From: Zoroaster sp. YZ-2022
Taxonomy: Eukaryota; Echinodermata; Asteroidea; Forcipulatida; Zoroasteridae
DNA length: 64,000 nucleotides
Reading direction: 5' to 3'
Assembly: GCA_029582265.1 (NCBI GenBank)
Contig: CM055816.1
Coordinates: 21,137,843 to 21,201,842 of the forward strand
Of this stretch, positions 10,946-22,260 are shown piece after piece (the stretch's first letter is position 1; the number at the start of each line of letters is the position of its first letter). Made by a program: the position numbers and the translations under genes. The notes below the pieces were generated by a model, which was given only the letters and a program-made list of their open reading frames with translations, ran no database searches and was not told the DNA's origin.

Positions 10946-11207
10946 TTTATCTAATTATGTTTTATTTTAGTTGTATTTGTTTATAATTAATATTTATTTA
11001 TCACTTTACTTTTATCTTGTGAATTATATTTTAATTATCATGTGAACGGATTACTTTCATAAAAGATAAGAAATAAATAAATAAAATTCAACATGGGAAG
11101 CAGCAATCTGGGGATCACTAGAAGAAGACGCGATTTTTGTTATTATAAAATAGAGTAAACAATTTTGCATAATTTTTAATAGGAGCACTTACAAAATATA
11201 TACCTGT

Positions 11208-11690
11208 ATATATTCTGTAGGTGCCGTTATTGTACGTAGAGTCAGTATCGTACTCTCTGCAATGACACTGGTGGATGTGCAAAGGGATTAGCGCTATCGT
11301 ATACAACTTTCAGATTAGACTTAATTAAACCTGTATACTTCGTCTGTATATTTCAGTGTAGATTTAACTCATCAATAGGGCATGTGTTATTTATCAATGC
11401 AAACAACGTCTGATCGCGACGAGACATAATTTAAGAAGCATGGATTACGAATATTTGTAAAGATACTTCTGAAGTTATAAGGTGTCAAATTGCATATTTA
11501 TAACATTTTACTTAAAAACGAACATTTTGCTTCTTTTCATGTGTTAATGAACATGTTATTTACACTCATACATGTAAACAATTCAACTCTGAGGTCTGTT
11601 TTAAAAAAGAGACATATCTCTAGTTCTATGTGTTACCTAGTCCACAATAAAAAATAAACACTTTGATAACACACGTCTCATTTAGCTGTC
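11208..11690. repeat. Dispersed repeat block, copy 2 (pairs with 5,925-6,490)
   Basis: Same phrases in the same order as the 5.9-6.5 kb copy, e.g. TATATTCTGTAGGTG and GATCGCGACGAGACATAA. No coding content. Confidence 0.75.
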
Positions 11691-11694
11691 CCGA

Positions 11695-12260
11695 TGTCAA
11701 TGTATACCCTACATGAAGGCCTATGAACATCAAATTATTGTATAGGGGGTTCACTTTATGAATTTTAGTAATATCTCCACATTATTATTATAACAAGTTC
11801 TTCAATAAATAAATAAATGAGTTCGTTCACACCCGAAACCCCTCCAAGTGATGTGCATATTAACCTTATATTTTGTTTGAATTGTTGCAGGATTAACATA
11901 TCAAATTGCAAACGTTAAAACACAATGAAAACTAGGTGTACAAAATTGTCAGTCAACCCCAAGATTGATCTGCAGAGGGGTGGTAACAAAACAATACGTT
12001 CCATCATTGGTGAATGAATTTGAATAAGAATAATACAATGTCAACTGGACAATCAAACATTATATGCATTGATGAAGGGATAGGATGGAAAACAACATTT
12101 GTAAAATGTTGGCAAAACTGTTTCTCTTGAATCATATTTTGTTTAAATACATTCTATTAAAGTTATCATCAAATTTTGGTAATACAGTTTTATTGGCAAT
12201 CATTTCTTTCTTAAAAATTACAGCTCCTCAGACTAAATTGTTTGACAATTCTCCATACTC
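11695..12260. repeat. Dispersed repeat block, copy 2 of second part (pairs with 7,905-8,480)
   Basis: Shares TGTATACCCTACATGAAG, GGGGGTTCACTTTAT, TTTGTAAAATGT-GGCAAAACTG and CAGCTCCTCAGACTAAAT with 7.9-8.5 kb. The CATTCAATTTGA-rich insert of copy 1 is absent here, suggesting that insert is a separate element. Confidence 0.65.
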
Positions 12261-12349
12261 AAGAATATCCAATTTCATCAGGTAGGCCATAGTTAGGCCT
12301 CATAAGAAACTGCTCAAGTGCTCAGTTTGTATCGAGTGCCATGACGCTG

Positions 12350-12480
12350 GCTGATTCCTTATACACAGTATGATTGGTGCAATGAATAGGTCTAATTAAA
12401 ATCATTACGTGCCATTATGTTGATATACAATATACCCAATCAGCACCGTTGCACAGGTTTCTATAATAAAAACAAAGAAA

Positions 12481-12513
<33 letters not shown>

Positions 12514-12870
12514 TAAAATTTCTGGTCCTTGAAAAACAAACTGTACACAGAGTATAAATGTTGCAATGAATAGATATTGTAATCATACACAATATACCCA
12601 ATCGACAGTGGTGCACAGGTTTCTAATATAGAAGAACAACAATTCCTTGGAGACTGGTACAAATAACTACCAGATTGTGTCAAAAACTGTATTACCTTCA
12701 GTAGTCATTATATTATATTTAAAAAAAAATAATAATAAATAACAGGCCCATATTGCTTGTACTTAACTGTAATTGCAATACTGTCCCTTATTAGTGCGGC
12801 TGTAAACAGTAAAAGAAGGTCTGATTCAAAATATGGGACGTTTCATTTTGGCACTGTTAAGGCTCCATTG
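12350..12870. repeat. Local ~180-bp duplication with poly-A tract
   Basis: GCAATGAATAG, ACAATATACCCAATC and TGCACAGGTTTCTA occur at 12,379-12,460 and again at 12,557-12,625. Between them a ~30-bp poly-A (12,482-12,511) looks like a retroposon tail. Nothing coding to 12,870. Confidence 0.5.
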
Positions 12871-14923
12871 AAATTATTAACTCAGCGATGGGGGCTCAGA
12901 CACCAAATTCTTAACTTGGCGATGGGGGCCCAGACCCCAAATAATTAACTTGGCGATGGGGGCCCAGACCCCAAATTATTAACTTAGCGATGGGGGCCCA
13001 GACCCCAAATTATTAACTTAGCGATGGGGGCCCAGACCCCAAATTATTAACTTGGCGATGGGGGCCCAGACCCCAAATTATTAACTTAGCGATGGGGCTC
13101 AGACCCCAAATTATTAACTTAGCGATGGGGGCTCAGACACCAAATTATTAACTTAGCGATGGGGGCCCAGACCCCAAATTATTAACTTAGCGATGGGGGC
13201 CCAGACCTCAAATTATTAACTTGGCGATGGGGGGGCTCAGACACCAAATTATTAACTCAGCGATGGGGGCTCAGACACCAAATTATTAACTTAGCGATGG
13301 GGCTCAGACACCAAATTATTAACTTAGCGATGGGGGCCCAGACACCAAATTATTAACTTAGCGATGGGGCCCAGACACCAAATTATTAACTTAGCGATGG
13401 GGCCCAGACACCAAATTATTAACTTAGCGATGGGGGCCAGACCCCAAATTATTAACTTAGCGATGGGGGCCAGACCCCAAATTATTAACTTAGCGACGGG
13501 GGCCCAGACACCAAATTATTAACTTAGCGATGGAGCCCAGACACCAAATTATTAACTTAGCGATGGAGCCCAGACACCAAATTATTAACTTAGCGATGGG
13601 GGCCAGACCCCAAATTATTAACTTAGCGATGGGGGCCAGACCCCAAATTATTAACTTAGCGACGGGGGCCCAGACCCCAAATTATTAACTTAGCGATGGG
13701 CGCTCAGACCCCAAATTATTAACTTAGCGATGGGGCTTAGACACCAAATTATTAACTTAGCGATGGGGGCCCACACCCCAAATTATTAACTTAGCGATGG
13801 AGGCCCAGACACCAAATTATTAACTTAGCGATGGGGGCCCAGACCCCAAATTATTAACTTAGCGATGGGGGCCAGACCCCAAATTATTAACTTAGCGATG
13901 GACGCCCAGACCCCAAATTATTAACTTAGCGATGGGGGCCCAGACCCCAAATTATTAACTTGGCGATGGGGGCCCAGACCCCAAATTATTAACTTAGGAT
14001 GGGGGGCTCAGACACCAAATTATTAACTTAGCGATGGAGGTCCAGACACCAAATTAATAACTTAGCGATGGGGGCCCAGACCCCAAATTATTAACTTAGC
14101 GATGGGGCCCAGACCCCAAATTATTAACTTAGCGATGGGGGCCCAGACCCCAAATTATTAACTTAGCGATGGGGCTCAGACCCCAAATTATTAACTTAGC
14201 GATGGGGCTCAGACACCAAATTATTAACTCAGCGACTGGGCCTCAGGCACCAAATTATTAACTTAGCGATGGGGCTCAGACACCAAATTATTAACTTAGC
14301 GATGGGGGCCCAGACACCAAATTATTAACTTAGCGATGGGGCCAGACCCCAAATTATTAACTTAGTGATGGGGGCCCAGACCCCAAATTATTAACTTAGC
14401 GATGGGGGCCCAGACACCAAATTATTAACTTAGCGATGGGGGCCCAGACCCCAAATTATTAACTTAGCGATGGGGCCCAGACCCCAAATTATTAACTTAG
14501 CGATGGGGGCTCAGACCCCAAATTATTAACTTAGCGATGGGGGCCCAGACCCCAAATTATTAACTTAGCGATGGGGCTCAGACCCCAAATTATTAACTTA
14601 GCGATGGGGGCTCAGACACCAAATTATTAACTCAGCGACGGGGCCTCAGGCACCAAATTATTAACTTAGCGATGGGGCTCAGACACCAAATTATTAACTT
14701 AGCGATGGGGGCCCAGACACCAAATTATTAACTTAGCAATGGGGGCCAGACCCCAAATTATTAACTTAGCGATGGGGGCCCAGACCCCAAATTATTAACT
14801 TAGCGATGGTGGCCCAGACCCGAAATTATTAACTTAGCGATGGGGCTCAGGCCCCAAATTATTAACTTAGCGATGGGGGCTCAGACACCAAATTATTAAC
14901 TTAGCGATGGGGCTCAGGCCCCA
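12870..14923. repeat. ~34-bp minisatellite, about 60 copies, with higher-order repeats
   Basis: The unit is AAATTATTAACTTAGCGATG followed by GGGGCCCAGACCCC, varying by G-run length (32-35 bp) and at GGCCCAG/GGCTCAG and GACCCC/GACACC. Variant order is itself repeated: the rare block with CTCAGCGAC-GGGCCTCAGGCACC at ~14,226 recurs ~406 bp later (12 units) with the same neighbours. A GGGGGCCAGACCCC doublet followed by GCGACGGGGG at ~13,430 recurs ~165 bp later (5 units). The array joins 'A'-family repeat DNA on the right at ~14,930. Non-coding, since unit length breaks frame. Confidence 0.95.
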
Positions 14924-14929
14924 TATTGA

Positions 14930-15784
14930 TGACATTTTTTTATCAACCACTTGTGACTGGTTCTGACGGAATTTAATGACACTTAGTGACACTTTCATTT
15001 TATTTTATTTATTAGTTTATTGCTTCACTTATCGCAGCCAACATTATACAAATAGGAATTAAACTATTAAATATCAAAACACCAAAATGCATACCTATAT
15101 AAACTTATTTTCTTTGTATTAAATATTAAATTAAAAAACAACACCAAAAATAGACGAAATGACGGAATTTAATGAACTTAGTGACACTTTTGTTTGGAAC
15201 GTACTTGTTTTTGCTATGAGTTGGGTTAAATGAAGATAGAATGCTCAACTAATGAATTTGAAAAACCACACCGATTTTGAAGCAGACGTAGGACCTGAAA
15301 CCATATCCTTTTTTTGGCCAAAACTAAAACTCAATTACTATGTTACGATTCTTTGTTAATATCGGTAACATTGTGTTACTTATACTGTGTACAAGCTTCA
15401 TGCATATTCATAATTATATTAATCTATTTTTGAATGTTTCATATATTTACAAGTATGATTTTATTGTCCCCTTGTGTGGAAAAAATAAAGGAATGAAAGA
15501 ATGAAAAATACGTCTTGCAAAACAAAGTATTTAAAATGCATATAAATTATAATGAATCCATTAATATTGAATAGTGTTCATGTACATATGTACATACGTG
15601 TAAAGTACAAGTAAAGACTGTTTGCTGTGACACCATGTTAAATTCTACATGCATTGAGTAGTAATTAGTTCTGAAAAGAATTCTGGAGGTTACAACTCGT
15701 TGTTTCGATCAGTATGCTCTGATCATCTTCAGGAGAAATAATATATCAGACTAAACTAAATGTTAAATAGCAAAAACATACAGT
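14930..15784 (+). repeat. Piece of the 'A' repeat block
   Basis: Collinear with about 53.96-54.83 kb. It includes a reverse-oriented LINE-3'-end-like insert (TTATTTTATTTATTAG lead), the GGACCTGAAACCATATCC segment, a LINE-like 3' end (GATTTTATTGTCCCCTTGTG, then AATAAAGGAATGAA) and the CTGGAGGTTACAACTCG hairpin module (15,690-15,735). Confidence 0.7.
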
Positions 15785-16495
15785 TTTCCAGGCCAAGTTT
15801 TGCGCGAAACCAGTTGCTGCTTAAATCATCATTCAATTTCATTCAACGATCATTCAATTTCATTTAATGTATCGTGCAATTTACAAAAATACTCACCAAC
15901 AGCATTCAATTTCGCCCAAGCTTCCCGCGGCGTACAGTCAGTCATTCAAATTCGTTATTGGGCAAGCATTTGTGCAATGAAATTAATACTATTAAACTTG
16001 TTTTTCCATGTTTCAATTTCATAGTAGCAATTGGTTCACTTATTGGTAAGAGCCTGCCACTTTATTAATGGTCGTCGAATGATACTGTTCCATTTCTACA
16101 ATTCATTACCTTGACAAACAAAAGATAACGAAACGGCAACTCGTGATTATTACACGAGAATATCTGATGTAGTCCGAGCACGCTTGATTTAGGCGTTCGA
16201 TTAAAGAAAAATTGGTAAGAATGATTTGTTTTACTTCCCATTGTGCGAAATTGATTGCCTGTAAACGAAATTGAAAATCTTCATTCAAGCCAATCTGACG
16301 AAATTGAATGACGGATGTGCACCACTAAAATGAATGACACAAATGCGAAATTTAATGTCTGAAAACGACATTGAATGCCTGGATTCTTAATTCGAACCGT
16401 GGTAGAAACCGGATTAGCAAAATCACTTTAATACGAACGCACGAAAACGAATTTGAATGCTAAATTGACGAACTTGGCCGGGAAACCTATATTTA
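15785..16495. mobile_element. Non-autonomous TIR element with ATTCAATTTC subterminal words
   Basis: Left end TTTTCCAGGCCAAGTTTTGC and right end AACTTGGCCGGGAAACC, inverted to each other. Several CATTCAATTTC words face inward from the left (15,830-15,920) and GAAATTGAATG-type words from the right (16,240-16,460). Related copies lie at 54,828-55,577, 61,072 onward, 48,693-48,985 (right part) and 40.44-40.91 kb (rearranged). A ~64-codon ORF (about 15,874-16,068) recurs in all copies as a by-product of homology. No transposase. End sequence and subterminal words match the transposase-bearing element at 19.68-21.99 kb. Confidence 0.7.
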
Positions 16496-16619
16496 ATTCT
16501 CCTGAAACATATAATTCTCCATTCTCCTGAAGACGATCAGCGCATATTTAGCATACTGATGGAAATATCGAGTTATAACTTCCAGTTCTTTTCAGAACTT
16601 ATTACTACTCATTTGATAA

Positions 16620-17060
16620 TGTTCACATGGTGTCACAGCAAATAGTCTTTAGTTATCCTTTTCACCATGCAAAGCTACAAATCTTACTACATGGTGTCGC
16701 AGCAAACACTCTTTACTTATCTTCTTCACCATGCAAAGCTACAAATCTTACTACATGGTGTCACCGCAAACAGTCTTTAGTTATCCTCTTCACCATGCAA
16801 AGCTACAAATCTTACTACATGGTGTCGCAGCAAATAGTCTTTACTTATCCTCTTCACCATGCAAAGCTACAAATCTTACTACATGGTGTCGCAGCAAATA
16901 GTCTTTACTTATCCTCTTCACCATGCAAAGCTACAAATCTTACTACATGGTGTCGCAGCAAATAGTCTTTACTTATCCTCTTCACCGTGCAAAGCTACAA
17001 ATCTTACTACCTGGCGTCACCGCAAACAGTCTTTACTTATCATTTTCACCATGAAAAGCC
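16620..17060 (+). repeat. 64-bp tandem repeat, seven copies
   Basis: ACATGGTGTCGCAGCAAATA then GTCTTTACTTATCC, TCTTCACCATGCAAAGCTAC and AAATCTTACT recur every 64 bp from ~16,625 to ~17,050. Other genomic copies of the lead phrase in this window (29,955; 41,063; 54,660; 60,905) have it once only, so the expansion is local. 64 is not a multiple of three, so the open frames over it (e.g. 16,627-16,965) are not coding evidence. Confidence 0.92.
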
Positions 17061-17930
17061 ACAAATATTATTTATAAACAAAAGTGAACGATTTCGCTTG
17101 TACGACAAAGTAAAATGCTTCACAAAATTCACAATTGCTACTCAACATTCAAAATTTGCTAATCAAAGTTAGCACAACATACAGATCGGTGGGGGGGGGC
17201 GGGGGTTCAGAGGGTTCAAGCCCCCATGGGCCTGCCAATTTTGCTAACAACAAAAACGGTGTATGGGGTGGGGGATTACCCCTACCAAGGCATGTGTGCA
17301 AGAATTGAGCTCACAAATATAAATGGCACATATAACCCCCCTCCGTTGAGCGACGTTTGAGATAATTCATTTTGGGGAAAGCAAAATACACCCTCCCGCC
17401 CCCCACCACCCCCAACCCCCATGACCAATCTCTGGCTACGCTCCTGCCGATCAATGATATTGGCCCATTGACCAGGGGTAATAATTATGTTGACGCATGT
17501 TTTTTTTTGATGGTCCATACTGAACGGTGAAGCTTACGTTATCATTTTATTTTTTGTTTCGAAAGTGTTCTCAATATTTACTTTTGTGGAGGTGTTTGAT
17601 TAACCGCAAGAAATATTAATAAACCGTTGTCACCATAAATTCACATCACTTTCTTGTTCGTAACAGTATGAACCAATCTCAAGACTAAACAAAACATGAG
17701 TGAATTTATACAATCAGCTTAATTCTTTACACACCTATCATTTGTTGTCCCCCAATCATGTGCAATCAATGATCAGTTCTATTATGATATTGGCATCTGA
17801 TGTCTAACCTATAAGGATCATCCCATATAAATGTTTTGTTCCCACATGAGGCACATCAAAAGGGATTAGGACATTCAAAATCCTGACTCATCTTAAAAAA
17901 ACTAGAGAAAATCCCCAGGTCAGACCTCGG
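17061..17930. other. Unassigned DNA with C/G-rich runs
   Basis: Contains a G-run near 17,191 and a CCCTCCCGCCCCCCACCACC tract near 17,391. Short minus-strand ORFs across it are glycine-rich low complexity. No gene seen. Confidence 0.5.
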
Positions 17931-17967
17931 GCAGAGAGAGGAGAGGGATTGGGGATAACAATAGATA

Positions 17968-18240
17968 CACTCACTGGCCATAAGTATTGCAACATTGAAA
18001 TTCACACCAAAGTTCAGTTTGGAGAACTGTGTTACAATAATTTATTTTATTTTATTTACACTACTTAAGACTTCTTGAAAGTGCCTGTGTTTTGAAGTCA
18101 ATGTTCTTTTGTACTGTTCTTGCTCGGAAACAAAGTCCTTCAATACTTTGTCGGGTAACCACGTGACCTGATAATTGCGGCCATCCTCCTATGCAATGTC
18201 TCGTACAAATTCATGTTGCAATACTTTTGGCCAGTGAGTG
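17968..18240. mobile_element. Tc1/mariner-type MITE, 273 bp, TA-flanked
   Basis: Terminal inverted repeats CACTCACTGGCCATAAGTAT and its partner ATACTTTTGGCCAGTGAGTG begin and end the element, continuing inward as TGCAACA/TGTTGCA. TA flanks at 17,966-17,967 and 18,241-18,242. Related repeats at 37.83, 51.97 and 58.55 kb read AACAATAGATAGTAGC (or a close variant) straight through, giving the empty site. The CACT..GGCCAaaAGTATTG end is typical of Tc1/mariner. The interior has no transposase motifs. Confidence 0.9.
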
Positions 18241-18890
18241 TAGTAGCATATTTCACATGTTAGTTGGAATCAAAATTGCAAAATAACTAATTACATTTAA
18301 AACATAACACAATTCACAATAATAAAATACAACAACAAATAAAATTTTCATTAACTTGAAACAATTCTAATTGAAAATTACAGAACAGATTACAAAACAC
18401 TTCCTGAAAGTCTATCTTCTTCCTTAATAGTGGATTTTTTTTTTCATTTCATAGACAAATAGAACTTTTGGTTGGTCAGTTTTGGTTTTCTAATGCACTT
18501 TTCTATTGGAATAAAAATGAGGCTGTTGTCTTAAATAGTGTGGTGCCTTGCAAACTCATAGTGATTTATGATTATCTATCAAGTTACCAGACAAATATGG
18601 CCTCAATGTGATGAGGATCTATTAAAGCATAGATCTTTCTGGCAGGCAATGATTGCTTTAAATCAAAAACAACAGAGTCATGGCAAATTTATCATACATG
18701 TCTAGTTTACTTGCATGGGGTATCCTCATACTATCCATTTTGATTTTATAATGGAAAAGTTATTTGAGGGAAAATACTCCTACCTATGCTCCTGCGAGGA
18801 CAAAATTCAAGGCATGAGAGGTTAAATTAGATTTAAGTTTTGTTAAATTAGATCGGTAAAACACCACAAGATTTACATATGTATGTATGT

Positions 18891-19055
18891 ATGTGTCAGG
18901 TCTCTGTTCCTAAAGCTAAGGCTATTGACATTGGGGTTAAGTATAGTCGCGACGTTTATTATTTTAAGGACTATGTCAGAATAACTGATATGATGGGCCT
19001 TATCACTAACCATTCTCAAATTCAACAAGATCTCTTGTCAACCGAATCCTTAATA

Positions 19056-19132
<77 letters not shown>

Positions 19133-19200
19133 AATAAAGATTTGTAGCGCGCACATATGCACCCTTTCATCCTATAGGTGTAATAGACCTTTAATTAATA
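18891..19200 (+). other. Repeat-borne ORF, copy 2, interrupted by SINE tail
   Basis: Reads CQVSVPKAKAIDIGVKYSRD through LLSTES in the same frame as the 8.9-kb copy. The SINE tail is then inserted 10-15 codons before the shared stop; beyond it, the remaining codons up to GACCTTTAA follow at ~19,167-19,192. A long methionine run in the open frame is the ATG microsatellite. Confidence 0.4.
19051..19165 (-). mobile_element. SINE 3'-tail fragment with (ATG)n microsatellite
   Basis: About 27 ATG/GAT triplets (19,054-19,133) followed by AATAAAGATTTGTAGCGCGC and ACATATGCACCC, the same 3' end as the SINE at 9.2-9.6 kb (which has TTTATATAGCGCACGTATCCACC). A short CCTT repeat flanks it. Only the 3' end is present. 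Confidence 0.65.
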
Positions 19201-19499
19201 AACCGCAGCCATCTTTGCTTTCCTGTACACAAGTCTATGAGAATCAGAATGAGGCACATGTACAACTGAACCAGTAGACAGGTTCCTTACAATGTGATGC
19301 TTCTAAACATAAACCTACCGCAAGTAGATAGGGAACGTGACTATGATAGACGCGTGTGAGAAACAAACAATACAATTTATTGTATCTCATTCTACAATTA
19401 CGACTGGTTCTGACGAAATTTTTATGAAATTGGAATGTACTAATGTTTGCGATGAGTCGGGTTAAATGACGATCGAATGCTCAATTGATGAATTTGAAT

Positions 19500-19678
19500 T
19501 ATGTTATGGGGTGCCATGACCGAGCGGTTTAGTGCATCGATCGGATTTTCCCGGCTAATTTCAAAACATTTTGGTCATTTTCGTTTATGAACATTCAAAT
19601 TTACGCCGTTTTTACTGATCCGATCTAATTTTTTATTTTTAACTTTTAATTTTTAATTTTTTTAATTTTTTTTATTTA
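19500..19678. other. tRNA-like 5' half and older transposon end
   Basis: GGGGTGCCATGACCGAGCGG then TTTAG (about 19,508-19,532) is a tRNA-like A-box region without a B box. It runs into TTTTCCCGGCTAATTTCAAA (about 19,544), a diverged terminal end of the same transposon family. The following T/A-rich stretch (19,620-19,678) leads into the younger element. Confidence 0.4.
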
Positions 19679-21991
19679 TAGGTTTTCCCGGCCAATTTCA
19701 ACAAAAAATCATTCAATTTCATCAACACGCTTTCAAATTCACGCGATTTTGATAATTCAATCCAACTAGGGTTTCTCTTTCGATATTATTGCATTCAATT
19801 TCGTTTTCGTGCACACATGATTTCTTTCTTTTCATTCTATTTCGCTTATAGACATTCAAAACTACAAGATCACCATTCTTATGTTGAATATCTACCACAT
19901 TTTCGCAATAGGTGCAATCAAATTCAGAGTCATCGAAGCGCACAGGATTTTGTAGCTGTTGTTTATTTTCTTTTTCGTTTATGGGCAATGCATTTCAACA
20001 TTTGAGCGTTCAAATTCAACATGAGTATGATACGGCTTATTTGAGTTTAAAGTTAGCAATTGTTCTTTTACTGGCAGTTTTTGTTCCATGTGTTATGCGT
20101 TTCCATGTTTTGAGTTCCATTTAATTCTTGTTGTTTGTCTTAATTGCAATAATTGTTCCTTTTGCGTTTGTTACCCCATGACTAAACTTTAAATATTGTT
20201 TCTAAAAGGCAGTTAAATAAAGTTTTAAAAAAACTTATGGCCCATAAGTATGAAATTAATACACAATTATTTGCTCTTGCCTTGTTACTGCTTATATTGG
20301 TCTTTACTTATTTTTTTGGTCGTCTTCTTTATTCGTTTATGTTCAGACCATGTCAAATTACAAATTAACAAATGATTTTTTTTATAAACAAAAGCTTATA
20401 ATTATAAGGGGCATCGTTATAAAAATTAAATATTGTTGTTGTTTCCCTGTGGATTTTTTTCACAGGTCCTTTTCTTTTTCTGTTTATTTCGTCTATAATT
20501 CTACGTTTATCTGACACTGGTTTCTTTAACCTTCAATGTTTTGACGTGCTAGGCATCTGGGCATGTAAGTTTGGCTGTTGTTGTACCATCTCACGCACTT
20601 TTCATGAGTTATTTGTCCCACATTCTGTTGAGCCACTTCTTGAGTGAGATCACCCCTCCACTGTTGAAGATTCACTCCTGCTTCATGTGCTGCGTCCCTG
20701 TCCCCTACTCGTAGCTGCCATTCTGGGAGGGCCAAATCTCTTTTGACACCAGCTTTGAATAACGAATGGGCCATTTCTGTCATGTTCAGGAATGGTGAGT
20801 AGGGTGCTAGACGCTTCAACTGGATCTGCTGGTTGATTCCTGCTGGGAGCTGGGCGCGTACATGGGGTCTGGCATTGTCGTACACAAGAAAGACTGGCTC
20901 ATCTGCAGGGAACATATTAAATTTTTCGCACTCACGAGCTATGTCAGCCAGAAACTCTTCAAATCTTTCTCTCGTAACAGTCTCAAAGGCTATTCGGTGG
21001 TGTACCAGACCAATCTCCCCAGCGACAGCAAATGTTACGTTGCAGTAGTTGCGTCCGCGTTGTGCGTGTACCACGCGTCTCGCTGGGATACCGCGAGGGG
21101 CTCTTCCAAAAGAGCGTATCGTCCATATGTTGTAGCCAGTTTCGTCGATGAACACGCAGTGGCCGACAACTCCTTACTGCATGAACCACTGCGCGTACTC
21201 TACACGCATATCGAGTACTCTGGGCGAGTTGCGGGCATCAGGCACGTCCTCTGCCGAGTTTAAGGGTCATGAGCATGCCGTCCAGGGTTCTGGCAATAGT
21301 GCTGGGAGACACGGTTGGTTTGTCTGGTAGAGAGTGTTGGAGTTCATCTTTCATCAGAATTAGTGTTAGTAGAGGGTTGTCGTCCAGCAATCGCTCCAGC
21401 TCATCTCGCATCTCCTGATCTATCTTGGTGTTGTGTGCCCCTCCCGTAGGCAACTTCTCGTGACGACCAGTACGCAAGTATATAGCCACGGATGGACCTT
21501 GCGGTAGATCTCTTGATGCCGAGAGTGTCTGCCAAGTCTAAGTAGTCAGCCTGATTGTTCTCGAATGCTTCAACCAGCCTCCCTCTATCTACATTATTCA
21601 CTCTTCTGAAATGACCACGGGCAGCCATCTTTGCTTCAGAAATCGTCTATTTACTGAGAGGTGTATAACTCGGAACTAGTGTAGAAATGATTTCTCCTCA
21701 GAATATCCTGCCTTTATTTATAAGCAAATACGAACTAGAAAGCACATATCACAGAAACGAATTTGAATGCACACATTTGGAAAATGATTGCTCATTGATG
21801 AAATTGAATAGTCGACCAGCCTGTTGCTGCTGACTTTGACGAAATTGAATGAACTTAGCGACCATTTGAAATTGAATGACTCTTTTTAACTGTTGAATGC
21901 TGATGTAGCTGAGCATTTATTTTCAAACGAAATTGAATGAGCCGGGTATCAAATTGAATGATGTTTTTCCGAAATTGGCCGGGAAAACCTA
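19679..21991 (-). mobile_element. IS630/Tc1-type DNA transposon, TA-flanked, with broken transposase
   Basis: Perfect 19-bp inverted ends GGTTTTCCCGGCCAATTTC (19,681-19,699 and, inverted, 21,971-21,989), each preceded by TA(TA). Subterminal ATTCAATTTC-type words sit on the left (19,709; 19,755; 19,793; 19,830) and GAAATTGAATG-type words on the right (about 21,800; 21,841; 21,868; 21,931; 21,952). A minus-strand DDE-type transposase relic occupies the middle. TA target and DDE_3 catalytic domain both place it in the IS630-Tc1-mariner superfamily. It has inserted in an older repeat: the right flank (21,992-22,260) continues A-block DNA also found at 53.3-53.6 kb. Confidence 0.85.
20526..21628 (-). 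pseudogene. IS630/Tc1-type transposase (frameshifted)
   Basis: Three overlapping minus-strand segments in three frames together cover a transposase of about 350 residues. Segment 1 (21,628-21,401) begins MAARGHFRRVNNVDRGRLVE with a helix-turn-helix (DLADTLGIKRSTARSIRG). Segment 2 (21,489-21,238) holds a second DNA-binding/linker region (IDQEMRDELERLLDDNPLLT, then TVSPSTIARTLDG). Segment 3 (21,155-20,526) is the catalytic DDE_3 domain: FIDETGYN (first Asp), VYDNARPH (second Asp) and APYSPFLNMTEM (Glu), the last two about 34 positions apart. Two frameshifts, near 21,490 and 21,160-21,240, make it inactive as it stands. Catalytic residues remain, suggesting fairly recent decay. It would act in the nucleus, cutting at the element ends. 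Confidence 0.85.
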
Positions 21992-22260
21992 TATTATTAT
22001 TATTTTTTTATTGTTGCGTTCAAATTAATTTTAACAACTGCGTTTACTATTTTGTTCTTCGGCAATTATGACTTCACCTATGTCATACTGAAATTTAATG
22101 TTTCGCATCTTTTCGCAATTGATGCAGTCAAATTAGCAATCATCGATGCGCAGAGGATTTTGTACAAGTTCGTTATTTTCGCTGTCGTTTATAAGCAATC
22201 AATTCAAACGCGGCCTTGGCAAATTTCAGTGAGTTTTTCCATGATTTTTGTTGTTGTGAA
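21992..22260 (+). repeat. Right flank: older A-block repeat copy
   Basis: TTGTTGCGTTCAAATTAATT, ATGTCAT-CTGAAATTT, ATGCGCA-AGGATTTTGT and CCTTGGCAAAT match 53.31-53.58 kb in order. The transposon above therefore lies nested in a repeat of related ancestry. Confidence 0.65.

Larger units (their letters stand above)
17930..19340 (+). repeat. Partial copy of the S/A junction of the 6.6-kb unit
   Basis: Matches about 51.95-52.85 kb: GGGGATAACAATAGATA, TTCACATGTTAGTTGGAATC, GTGCCTTGCAAACT, the ~60-codon ORF and the AATCAGAATGAGGCACATG segment. It is interrupted by a TIR element (17,968-18,240) and a SINE tail (19,051-19,165). Confidence 0.7.

Noticed and set aside
12870..14923. CRISPR-like array
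   Set aside because: Units are contiguous ~34-bp repeats with no unique spacers, in eukaryotic DNA; it is a minisatellite.
15874..16068. Conserved 64-codon ORF seen in four copies of the TIR element
   Set aside because: Copies are near-identical non-coding repeats, so openness is inherited and not evidence of selection; no frame-preserving indels seen.
16627..17077. Repetitive ORF with HHAKLQILLHG motifs
   Set aside because: Product of the 64-bp tandem repeat; the unit length shifts frame each copy.
18879..19277. 132-codon ORF with a poly-methionine stretch
   Set aside because: Methionines come from the ATG microsatellite of a SINE tail inserted in the repeat ORF.
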